DNA from: Calendula officinalis | Lineage: Eukaryota; Streptophyta; Magnoliopsida; Asterales; Asteraceae | Assembly (NCBI GenBank): GCA_963853835.1 | Contig: OY970832.1 | Location: 1,384,001-1,448,000, forward strand | Reading direction: 5' to 3' | DNA length: 64,000 bases | Shown here: positions 36,309-45,854 of the stretch, one piece after another | Layout: the number at the start of each line of letters is the position of its first letter | How positions within the stretch are numbered: the first letter of the stretch is position 1 | Notes under the pieces: model-generated | What the model saw: the letters and a program-made list of their open reading frames with translations, nothing else | What the model was told of the DNA's origin: nothing | The model's database searches: none | Position numbers and translations under genes: made by a program

Positions 36309-36815
36309 ATGAGTCACACCGTTGCAAGAATGAGGTCTCAAAAGAACCCGTCAACCGCAAGTGGAGGTGTGCGGTCACTCGGTTTAGCCATCGCGGTCCC
36401 CGTGGGTCTAACCCTAACCACCATCATTTGGTTCGGACAAAACAAAACCTATGAGAAACTAAACCGACCATTTTGGATCCCGCCCTTGTGGGGCCTACAA
36501 TTAACATGTTTATCATCGGCTTTTGTAATGGGGTTATCGGCTTGGCTTGTGTGGGCCGAGAGCGGGTTTCACCGTAAGCCCATGGCTATTGTTATGTACT
36601 TGGCTCAGCTCGGGTTCGGCTTGGCTCGGGACACTATTTTTTTCAAAAACGGGCCAAATCAAATGGGGTTATACTTGAGCTTAGGTCAAATGGCTACAAT
36701 TCTCTCATGTTCCCTAATGTTTAGCCGGATAAATCCGATAGCCGGTGATCTAGTGAAGCTTTGTTTGATCTGGATCGGGTTCGTAATGTGTGTGAATCTA
36801 CATTTCGTACTTTAG
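36309..36815 (+). CDS. TSPO: Translocator protein TSPO/MBR family
   Basis: A single exon of 168 codons starts at the first ATG after a pyrimidine-poor leader. The first 20 or so residues are the polar plant-type N-terminal extension, followed by five hydrophobic segments beginning at about residues 24, 60, 90, 117 and 146. Family landmarks include RPFWIPPLWGLQLTCLSSAF in the second segment region and WLVWAESGF after it. The second half is less conserved (FFKNGPNQMGL for the usual WNPLFF-type stretch). Plant TSPO sits in the secretory pathway, binds porphyrin/heme and is made under abscisic-acid or salt stress. The frame is intact, slightly shorter than the Arabidopsis protein (196 residues). 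A 5' fragment of a second copy lies at 25296-25455. Confidence 0.92.
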   Translation: MSHTVARMRSQKNPSTASGGVRSLGLAIAVPVGLTLTTIIWFGQNKTYEKLNRPFWIPPLWGLQLTCLSSAFVMGLSAWLVWAESGFHRKPMAIVMYLAQLGFGLARDTIFFKNGPNQMGLYLSLGQMATILSCSLMFSRINPIAGDLVKLCLIWIGFVMCVNLHFVL

Positions 36816-37134
36816 AAGATCTGAAAATAATATAAATATTTGGAAATACTAGCTTATAATCATTGATTTACATATTTATACATTCTGCATAAGTACTTGT
36901 ACATTGTGATATATGAATCAAAAGATGTATTACGCAAATTAATTATTTAACGGTATGTCAGTAATTATTAATTGTTTTGGAAAAATTTCTTTTAAAATAA
37001 ATGGTAAAGTTCGCACGTCTTTATTTTTCAAACATGAAAAAATTAACCTTCAAAAAGCTTGTGGGTGACAATACCCAAAATACATAGAGCTAACATAGCG
37101 GTAACAAAAAGTACAACTCAGAATGCAACAGGTA

Positions 37135-39007
37135 CTACTCGCTATTGCAGAGTTTTCTTAATGTAATTGAGGTTCTTCTTTTTTGATCAATTTCAAGGCT
37201 ATTCCATATTTGAAAACCGGGTTTTCGATTGATTTCATGCTTCCATTTGTATCGGGCTTCACCCGATATTAAAAGTAACGATCCGGGTGTTAAGTAAACC
37301 GGAATTTTGGTGTCTGTTGATGCTTGTTTTTCATTGGTTGTAAATTGATTTTCAGCACGTGTGAAATGCATCACACAAGATGATTCTAGTGAGATTAGGG
37401 CTATTCCGTCTTCAAACCGCATTAGGTCAACGTGCGCACAAATTCCCTGAAATATAATCCTAACAGTCAATTACAGAAATTGTTCATGTGGTTTTTCAAA
37501 TTTCACGATTTTATTCCTATATTCTTTTTTCGTGATTTTTGTCCCTATGGTCTTCAAATTTCATATTTTTCATCCATTTTGACATAAAATGACCAAAATA
37601 CCCTTATAATTTAAAATTTCAAACAAACTAATTATAATGGTATTTTGGTCATTTTATGTCAAAATGGATGAAAAATATGAAATTTAAAACAAAGTGATAG
37701 AATATGAAAAACCACGAGGACAATTTCTGTAATTTATTACTAATCCAAATCAACCCATTCTTATATAAATCAGTCAAAATTGTCACCTCTAAGTTTTACC
37801 CTTCTTAGATAATCATAATAAAAAAAATAAAAAAAATCATGTTGTACCTCACCTGGCTGGTATGAATTAACAATGAGTTGATTAAACAAAGGCTCCCTGT
37901 GCAGTAATTCTGATGGAAATATCCATTCTTTTTTATCAATTACACAATTATTTGTGACCATAAATTCAGGATCATAATCACTATACTCAATAAGCTCTCG
38001 TATACATGTTGAAAGCTCATTTGCCCATGGTGGAAGATCGCCAAATCGCATAGCCTGCAATAAAAGTAACAAGATTTATTAAAAAAAAATGAGCTCGTTA
38101 GTACACCTTACATGAGCTACATAATCGTATGGATATATAATATATAATTATATATAAATTGTCTAACCTGATTGTGAGATGCATCACTGAGCCATCCTTC
38201 TGCAACCATAAATTACACAAAAACAAATTAATTAAGAGCAATGACATATACATACAAATACATACAGTGTGAAAACACATTAGAGATGAAAAATAATGTA
38301 AAATTTTGCTTATTTTCAATTTCAGATTTATAACCATATGAAGATTTATACAGAGTATTGTATGAGAGCTTAATTTGTACACATTTTGTATTAATTATGC
38401 ATTTGAAGAATACTACTACATAGGTCGTGTGACATCTATAGATAATGTTAGTTAAATTGGTTACTTTCAGCTTCAAAAATGTGTCATTCATCTTACATAA
38501 TCAAGAAAATTACTCATAACTGTATTATAATTAGCATAAAGTATCATCATCAACACACAACCTAGGAAAGAAAAATTGCAGTACTTTCATACCAAATTAC
38601 ATCAAAATTCAAAATGAATGCTCTTCGGAGACCGATTAATTAACTATGTAAATCTACAATTAGTTAAATGATGACGAATGATTGTTCGATCAATTAAACC
38701 CTAATTACTCTAACAGAAGCACCGTTGAGATATAGCAGAATCTAAGATAATATACTGAAATGGATATGAGAAATTAACCTTGTAGGATTGATGTTAGCAA
38801 ATTAGATTGTTGAGCAGGAGTTAGAAAATCTCTGCATATGCTTAATCCCTTGATTTCATTGATTCGCTCCCACTTAGGGTTTTCCCCAAATACTGATTGA
38901 GGTTTATTAATGTCCGAGATTTCCGGCTGCCATTGACGATCATCACCGTCGCTATCTTCCGATGATTCTCCAAACGCTTCATGAATAATCGTTTTCAGTT
39001 CGTCCAT
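37135..39007 (-). CDS. AlkB-type 2-oxoglutarate/Fe(II) dioxygenase, ALKBH8-like
   Basis: Four exons: 38779-39007, 38168-38199 (only 32 bp), 37848-38054 and 37135-37446, all with GT/AG sites and consistent phases, encode 259 residues. The AlkB core starts with the GWLSDASHNQAMRFGDLPPW region, followed by NSYQPGEGICAHVDL. The HVD supplies the first two iron ligands (about residues 163-165); the third is the His of RYKWKHEI. RRTSITLRK near the end holds the two arginines that bind 2-oxoglutarate. Related proteins hydroxylate modified wobble uridine in tRNA or demethylate nucleic acid. This form lacks both the RRM and the methyltransferase domain of animal ALKBH8. The substrate is inferred only. 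A TIR element occupies the third intron. Confidence 0.88.
37465..37742. mobile_element. TIR element in intron of the ALKBH8-like gene
   Basis: The inverted ends are AGTCAATTACAGAAATTGT on the left, and GACAATTTCTGTAATTTATT on the right. A nested palindrome (TTGACATAAAATGACCAAAA and its mirror) lies in the middle. It lies wholly between exons 3 and 4 and leaves splice sites intact. Confidence 0.65.
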
Positions 39008-40559
39008 TTTGAACGATTTTTTTTTTTTTTTTTTTTGTTATGTTTTTGTTGGTTGTGTGTTGTTTAATTGTAACTCTAACTTTTGTGGCAGGTGCCCGTT
39101 TGATTTCGACCTAATAGGAAAATAATTATATGTGAAAAGTCATAAAAAATCTGTTTGTTTTCGTCTTATCCATACAGCACGGCTTAACCGCAAAAGCTAT
39201 GAGATGATGTTTTCCCCATTAAGTCACACTTTTTTTTTCCTATTATTTATTCAATTTATATTAATTATAATTTCATATTTTATAAGGTTTGGTTAAAAAT
39301 ATTTAATTTTACTAATATTATTTTTTTAAAAATAGATATTTTATTTTAAATTTCTACTTTATTAGTTATGTATTAATATTTTTTATTATTTAAAAACTTC
39401 AATTTAAAGTTATATATCACTTAGTTATGTTTTCTTACAATAATGAGGATTTAAAAATGATTTTTTATAAAATTAAGACTATCCATTCAGCATGTAAAAC
39501 AAACGATAGTACTAATTTATCTAGACATACATAATATATCCAGACAGACACTTTAACCGAACAGAACTTAATGATTAAAAAAAAAAAACAAGTCCCTAAT
39601 TACTTTGATTAAGCTAAAAATGTTTGTGCTTGCAAAACCTTTAGCACTAGATATTTTTACGTTGTGTTCCAGAATATTTAAATGAAAGAAAATAAAAGAA
39701 AGGAGAATAGAAGAGAAAAGAAAAGATATTAAGAAGAAAATATTTTTCTTTCTTGTGTTCCCGAATCGGATAGAAAAGAAAATCATCAATCTTTGTCTTC
39801 CCGAGTTGGAGAGAAAGGAAAAAAATTAGCACATCTACAATTTTATCCTTAAAATATAAATAAATTAGTTAATATCAAGGGTAATTTAGTAATTGCAAAT
39901 AATTTTAATTAACTAAAATCTCTCTTCGCTCCAAATCTTCTCACTTTTGGGAGGAAGATTAGGAGAGAAAAAAATACCCAAAATTTCTTTCATCTTCTCT
40001 TCCTTTCTTTTAAAAAAATATTCTGGAACATAAAAATTTTATTATCTTCTTTCCAATTCTTTTCTCTTCCCTCTAAATCTTTCCTCTGGAACACAGTGTT
40101 AGGGTTCTGTTAATGACAGCCCTGGTAGTTTGTACTTTCAGTAGTGGGGGTTTATTCTTAAAATGCAGGGGACAGTTATTGATTATTGTACAAGTTTTTG
40201 ATGCGTGTTTTGACGTCTTAACATAATTTGAGTAATACTTCTGTATCATAATAAGTGTTACATTTGAAATTTCATAGTGTTTCGATAGAAGATTAAAATC
40301 ATGTTAAAATAGATAACAGGTGAGTAATGAATCTTATTTTTTTAAATAAAATATTATTAATGATGTTTAAAAGTTATTTTATAACATGAAAATCATCTCA
40401 TATACGTATTAGTGTAATCTGTAACGTGTGGATTTTGTAAATGATAATTTCCTTATGTCGTGTGTGTGGTACTGTGGTATACATATATGTGCATGAATTC
40501 GTGGAATGGAAAAAGGACATGACCGTAGATTATCATAAGCAAAAAGAGTATGTTTATAA
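39008..40559. other. Intergenic DNA between ALKBH8-like gene and Helitron block
   Basis: No gene. 39018-39037 is a T run directly upstream of the ALKBH8-like start codon. 39640-40110 carries inverted copies of AGAAAAGAAAA / CCCTCTAAATCTTTCCTC ending in TGTTCC(A/G)GA...GAACACAGTGTT, suggesting an old TIR element around 39660-40100. Confidence 0.45.
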
Positions 40560-40852
40560 CTATTAGACCCGTGCAAATAGTAGTGTCAGTTTATCTTCAG
40601 TTAATTTTTTTTAAACTAATCCTCCCTTATATATGAGCCTACACATGATGGCTTCATGCCACCTCATCACAACACTCTTCTATGATTGGTGGACAATACC
40701 ACGTGTAATTCCGGCATTGGTCCATCCATTCTTCGTAACCTACACAAGCCGAACACAATGAGCAGTTAATATAACCCGGTAAATCAGGCAACCAAATCTT
40801 GCGTATTGACTGCATAATATCCTCCGATCCATCTTCGATCGTCGATTCTCAA

Positions 40853-40987
40853 TTCCGATCTTACTCCGCCTTCCGTACAGTTAGATCATCTGTCCCGCGG
40901 TGGAGTCACGGTGTTGATTGGAAGTCTCCAGCTACACTTACGTCGCATATCAGGACCGTTGCTTCGCATGTACTCGAGCGAAGGAAT
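40853..40987 (+). pseudogene. Captured aconitase presequence fragment
   Basis: It encodes 45 residues including TVRSSVPRWSHGVDWKSPAT and LTSHIRT. These correspond to the organelle-targeting N-terminus of plant aconitate hydratase, where an RSSVPRWSHGVDW-like stretch precedes the (V/L)(I/L)ERFERK start of the enzyme. Here it runs on into unrelated sequence after ERRN. The [4Fe-4S] catalytic part is absent. Confidence 0.68.
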
Positions 40988-41454
40988 TCAAGCTCGTGGA
41001 AGGAATTGAAGGGTAAATTCATGGAAGTTAAGGGATCTAAATCAACGCCTGAACTGGAAACGGAAAATCCTAAGCAAGAAACAGTTGTAAGTGATTCCAA
41101 TTCTGAATTCATTCTTTTAAGTGATCAATTCAATGGTACACCTAAATTGCCACGAGACTTTTACATCAAATACTTGGGTAATCAGATGATAATTCAGCCT
41201 TCAAATCCTGGAAATTATTGGAAGAATTTATATTATGAATATGGGGTTTTTAGGCCTGCCCACAAGGTGTTCGATGAAATGCTCAAGTCAAATTTGACTA
41301 GAAAACCAGAATTCTTAAATTTCTATTTCGTTTTATATGATATATGGGATGGTAAACAACCTAAACCCCCTGATAAAACTAAATTGTATGGTGTTTTGTG
41401 TATTCACTGGGGCAATAAACCACCTAAACCCCTATATTACACCAATTATGATTG
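40988..41454 (+). pseudogene. Open reading continuation of unknown origin in Helitron
   Basis: The frame stays open from the aconitase-like piece to a TGA at 41453, for about 155 codons, including LPRDFYIKYLGNQMIIQPSN and a W/P/K-rich end (DIWDGKQPKPPDKTK). I do not recognise it. Part of the end (41408-41455) is duplicated at about 41488-41535. Confidence 0.4.
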
Positions 41455-41527
41455 ATGATCCTGATGATACAACTGATTGATGATCCTGGGGCAATAAACC
41501 ACCTAAACCCCTATATTACATCAAATT

Positions 41528-41842
41528 TTGATTGATGATCCTGATGATACAACTGATTATCATATTGCATTTCATATTGTGAGAGTGCATCAGAAACGTG
41601 AACAAGCAGTTTCCCCTACATTTACTACTGCACAATTGAAACGTTATATTGCAGTTGCTAAAACTAAAAAGCCAAAGGTTTGTTTTTGTTATTTTTCTAT
41701 TATTATCTTATTAATCATCATTTTTGTTGACAAATTTTGAATTTTGAATACAGCTAAATGCAGAAGCCAGACAAATATTGGTGGATTCTTATGTTGCTCT
41801 CAGAAGAGGTGATACAGCTCCAGGAAGCAGAGTTGCACGAAA
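41528..41842 (+). pseudogene. Captured MCM6 fragment, two exons
   Basis: Exon piece 41528-41677 encodes DDPDDTTDYHIAFHIVRVHQ...FTTAQLKRYIAVAKTKKPK. After a 76-bp intron (GT...CAG) exon piece 41754-41842 encodes LNAEARQILVDSYVALRRGD and TAPGSRVA. This is the stretch after the ATPase core of the replicative helicase subunit MCM6 (…YI.YAK..KPKL..EA...LV.SYVALRRGDT). The genuine continuation (RMTVRQLE) is replaced. No helicase motifs are present. The phase across the retained intron is correct. Confidence 0.8.
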
Positions 41843-42015
41843 TGGAAGATGAACATGTTGAAGATATGGAAGTTGAAGTTTTATCTTCAATGTGGCCTGA
41901 AGATATTGATCAACCTGGAAAAAATCCAAAAATTTAATCTAGAAAAACCGGGAATTCATGACAATATATTATTTTAGAATTTATATATTATTTTAATGTT
42001 TTTTTTGTATTTCAG

Positions 42016-42107
42016 GCTGTTTATTTTTGTAGTGGGGAACTTAGTCCTCCAGAGTTTCATCATTATGGGCTTGTTGCACCTTTGTATACACATTTTACCT
42101 CACCAAT
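42016..42107 (+). pseudogene. Captured RRP44/DIS3 exon fragment
   Basis: After a CAG acceptor it reads AVYFCSGELSPPEFHHYGLV and APLYTHFTSPI, the RNB-domain segment of the exosome ribonuclease RRP44, then diverges where RRYADV would follow. It is about 30 residues of an enzyme near 900 residues long. The piece just before it (41846-41935, MEDEHVEDMEVEVLSSMWPE) is unrecognised. Confidence 0.75.
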
Positions 42108-42179
42108 CTTCTCCTATATATGGTTCCTAATTTGATTGACGTTTGACAACTTGGCACTTTGAAGCTTCCTCAATATCCA

Positions 42180-43035
42180 TGGTAAATGCAGAAATTTGGA
42201 TGTTTTTTGGAATTTCTTGAAGTTTTTCGGGTCAAAACGGACTGTTTTCGGTACCTGCAGTTGTTTGGTTATTTTGATCAGGCTGAAATTTGGTGGAACG
42301 CCTGGGATTACGAATTCCCATTTTTCAGAATTTTTTGGGATTTTTTTGAATTATTTCGGGAAAATTCTTCACTATCAGAGGGGTATTTTCGGTATTTCTG
42401 GTGGTCTGATCAGCCTACAAAGTTTTATACAGTGTTGGAAAAATGGTTTATATTTTCAGGGATTTTATGAGATTTATTGCGATTTTTTCTGGATGCTATT
42501 GACCACTTCAAGACTGTCCCTAATTTACTTGGAAAATATTGGGTCAAAATGGTCTGTTTTGACAGTTTTTGGCAGTTTGGTTGCTTGGATTAAGCTGTTT
42601 TTTTGTGGAAAACTTATGATTATGATTTCCCATTTTTCAGATTTTTTTGGGATTTTTTTGAATTTTTTTGGGATTTTTCTGAATTTTTTCTTGAAAACGG
42701 GCCGAATGGGTTTTTTCTGGACTGTTTGGTCAGTTTTAGACAGTTGGGGTGGTTTTTGAAGCTGAATTTTTTTTGTGGGCCTTAGTTGCATAAATTCCCA
42801 TTTTTCTGGAGTTTCTGGGATTTTTCCGATTTTTTCTGCTGTTATTGTTGTTTGGTGCATATTTTCGGTTTAAAAAGGCAGCAGAAGGGCAGATTCGGTT
42901 CCAGTGGGCAGATCATCTTGAAAATTCTGGAGCTGATTGGAACTATTATTTTAGAATTTTGGAGAATTTATGGGATTTTTCTGATTTGTTTAGGTGGAGT
43001 TGGCCTATCGGGTAATAATCCCAAATGGTAAGAAG
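42180..43035 (+). repeat. Degenerate TTTTTGGGATTTTTTTGAATT repeats
   Basis: At least three diverged copies of a roughly 150-300 bp unit containing TTCCCATTTTTC(A/T)G and GGGATTTTT(T/C)(T/C)GA lie between the captured exons and the Rep fragment. Aromatic-rich open frames on both strands here are by-products. Confidence 0.5.
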
Positions 43036-43040
43036 TATCA

Positions 43041-43391
43041 ATGAGGGAGTGGTTCGCTTACATATTGCAAGACAGGAGAAATCAGTTCTCCATGATACTC
43101 AGTGGTAGGCGATTGTTACATCAATTTTGTACCGACGCATACTCATTAGTTGAGGCTGAGAGGATGAGATACATAATTACGCAGCAAAAAGATTTAAGAA
43201 CTGAGACGTACGCGAAATTGGCGATCTTGACGCAAAATCAAGATAATGGTAATGTATTACGTGGTAAGAAGTACGTGCTACCGTCGTCATTTACCGGAAG
43301 TCCAAGGTATATGATACAGAATTATTTAGACGCCATGACGATTTGTAAATTTTACGGTTATCCTGATTTATTCAATAACCTTCACGTGTAA
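43041..43391 (+). pseudogene. Helitron Rep/helicase-like N-terminal domain fragment
   Basis: About 115 codons: MREWFAYILQDRRNQFSMIL, GRRLLHQFCTDAYSLVEAER, YVLPSSFTGSPRYMIQNYLD and MTICKFYGYPDLF. These are hallmarks of the Helitron_like_N domain (PF14214) that precedes the replication-initiator HUH motif. The following (F)(I/L)TFTCNPKW stretch is replaced by NNLHV and a stop, so HUH and the two catalytic tyrosines are missing. It is inactive. Confidence 0.85.
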
Positions 43392-43645
43392 CCCTAATTG
43401 GCCAAACCATTATTGTGATTAATTTGATACAAAATTTTGTCTGTAAAATTTTTGGTTGATACAAAGAAGTCTTATTTCGTTTGTAAATTTTATGTAACAT
43501 CTGTTCATGTATCGATTTTTCTACCAATTCATCATTACAGCTACAGCATTATTATGTCATTTTTAAAATTATTAATCTTTTTTGGTATTTTTCTACATAC
43601 TAAATTTTGAAGCATACCCGCCTATCGGACGGGTTATGAAGCTAG

Positions 43646-44714
43646 TATTATTGATATGATGGTATCGGTTTGAACGTTAATAAGTTTGCTTTGGTTTAAC
43701 AAAGTGTAAAGAGAATAGAAATTTGGTTTGTGTGTGTATATTTGAAAGTGCCTATCTAATTTTTTGTTTTTATTTGTTTTGCTACAAAATCTATAGGGAA
43801 TGTTTGATAAATTCATGTAACATGAATATACATTATTATTTTATATAAAATTAGTGTACTAACATGAATATCCCCTATTATATCTTCTGCCCATACTTGA
43901 ATTTTAAAACAATCCAAGTTGTACATAAAGATCGAGTGAATGATTTTGCTACCCTCGATGTGACACAAGATACACATTCTATCATGTATGTACTTTATAA
44001 ACATAAAATAAAAAGGATGATTTTTACACCATATCTTTTAACTTATGTATCATAATAATAGTTTTATATACTTGTATAATTTGCAAAGATACTTATATAA
44101 TAAGTTGAATGCATAAATAAGTGTGTTTGTGTAAATTAATTATGAAATTATATTATATGTCTAATAAAGATATATTATTAATTCAATATTTTGAATAGTG
44201 TTGCTTACAAATCAAAAGACTATATATTTAAGTCTCTTATCAAAATATAGTATAGTGTTTAGTTGTATAAATGTTTCATATCTGGAGAAAATAAGGTTTA
44301 ACTTTTATTGCTTGGAAAGGTGTTTTCTCCCACTAAAAGTGGTGGTTAATTTTTTTTTTTTTTTTTTTTTTTTGAACAAACACCTAATTTATTATATTTG
44401 TTTCTATCAAGGCTTGAACTCATTATCATAAGGTTCATGGACAACACTATATAATATATACACCAATACAACTAGGTTACAAGGTTTAGGTTAAAAGTAG
44501 TGGTCTTAGTATCGGTAGTTTCCAAGTAAGCGATCTCACCATGCTTGCAAAATAATGGTTGCGTTTTTTTGTTGAATCCATCATACTCTTTTAATTAGTT
44601 ATCTATGTAAATTAACTAACTTTTCATATAAGGATTCGATTTGTAATCCATCTCATGTTTCACTTTTCACTTGTAAAACTTAGCTCTGGCTACTAGACTT
44701 TGTTGGTTCGCTAA
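43646..44714. other. AT-rich intergenic DNA
   Basis: No gene. A run of about 23 T at 44351-44373 with adjacent CTTGAACTCATTATCATAAGG resembles the 3' part of a SINE or LINE tail in reverse orientation. Confidence 0.4.
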
Positions 44715-45312
44715 GACCGGTGTCAATGGTGACGGAAACTGACGCCGTCAGTTTCTGCCAACTCAGCGACACGTCAGCATACAAACTAACTAACACTAAA
44801 CTGACGTACCCATGCCAACAGCACTCCGTCACTTCACCAACTTTAATTAATTTACTTTCTTTTTCTAATAAAAATATATAACTAATTAAAACATATAACT
44901 AACTAATAAAAAAAATTATTTTCATTAAAAAAAATTATATAAAAAATATTACATTAATTAAAAAAAACACTGCATAAAAAAATACATTATTAAAAGAAAA
45001 TATATTAGAAATATTAAAGATTAAAGATTTTTTAATAATTAAAAAAAATACATAAAAAAAACACTGCATAAATATATTAGTATAACAAAAAAGAAAAAAA
45101 TAAAAAAAATTAAAATAAGAGTAAAATAAGGTTTGGAAAAAAAAGAAAGAAAAAAGGAAAAAAAATTAATTTTTAAATCACCTCGCTTGCCACTTCGCTC
45201 GTCGCCAAACCCACTGCACCTCAACCGGCGCCACCACCGACGGTCCGTGCTAACGGTGCCGGAACCGGCGGCCAACCGGCGGTGCCCAACCGGCGAACCG
45301 TTGGCACCGGTC
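44715..45312. mobile_element. PIF/Harbinger-type non-autonomous element
   Basis: Inverted ends GACCGGTGTCAATGG and (mirrored) GACCGGTGCCAACGG are flanked by the 3-bp target TAA (44712-14 and 45313-15). The 598-bp interior is very A/T-rich on the left and GC-rich on the right, with no real gene. Confidence 0.7.
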
Positions 45313-45854
45313 TAATATAGCGCCGCTTCAAAAAAATATACTTATACATATTCCATATTTTTATTAATATTTATATATTATTTTTCCATTATACATAAAA
45401 TTTATCTTGTTAAAAAACATTTTGTTTAAGTATAAAAAGGGTGGATTGGCTTATATTCAAAAAAGTAATAATAATGATATTTAATCCCTTAAAATGAAGG
45501 GTATGAAGGGTATGAAGAGATAAAATATAGACATTTATATAACTATATGAAGGTAGAAAATAATACTTATAAGACCCGTGCCAACGGCAGGAGCATTATC
45601 TCGTCGGTAGGCTTTTTCAACTTGTCCTCACACATTACGAGTGGCACCAACTCATCACAAACTCGTCAATAGGCATGGTCATCAGTAGGAGGAAGAGTTG
45701 TATAAAATCGTGGGATTTAAATCTTTTTTAATATTTTTTTAAGTGATAATAAGTTAATGATGAGTTGCTTTTAACACGACTTTTACAGTAACTCATTAAC
45801 AAGTAAGAATCTAATGATGAATTAGGAAATGCATCACATTTAGGAGATGCTTAA

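Larger units (their letters stand above)
40560..43645 (+). mobile_element. Helitron-derived element carrying captured gene fragments
   Basis: The 3' terminus is clear: a short hairpin (ACCCG...CGGGT, 43616-43634) followed by TATGAAGCTAG ending at 43645 and a host T, as in Helitrons. Inside is a fragment of the Rep N-terminal domain (43041-43391) and, upstream in the same orientation, fragments resembling aconitase (40853-40987), MCM6 (41528-41842) and RRP44 (42016-42107), each ending at splice-like junctions. The 5' end is not certain; TATTAGACCCGTGCAAATAG at 40561 is a candidate because a similar AGACCCGTGCCAACGG phrase occurs near 45572. It has no helicase domain, so it is non-autonomous. 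Confidence 0.7.

Noticed and set aside
42196..42860. Aromatic-rich 187-codon plus frame and Lys/Pro-rich 111-codon minus frame
   Set aside because: Both arise from the degenerate TTTTTGGGATTTTT repeat in the Helitron block; no domain.
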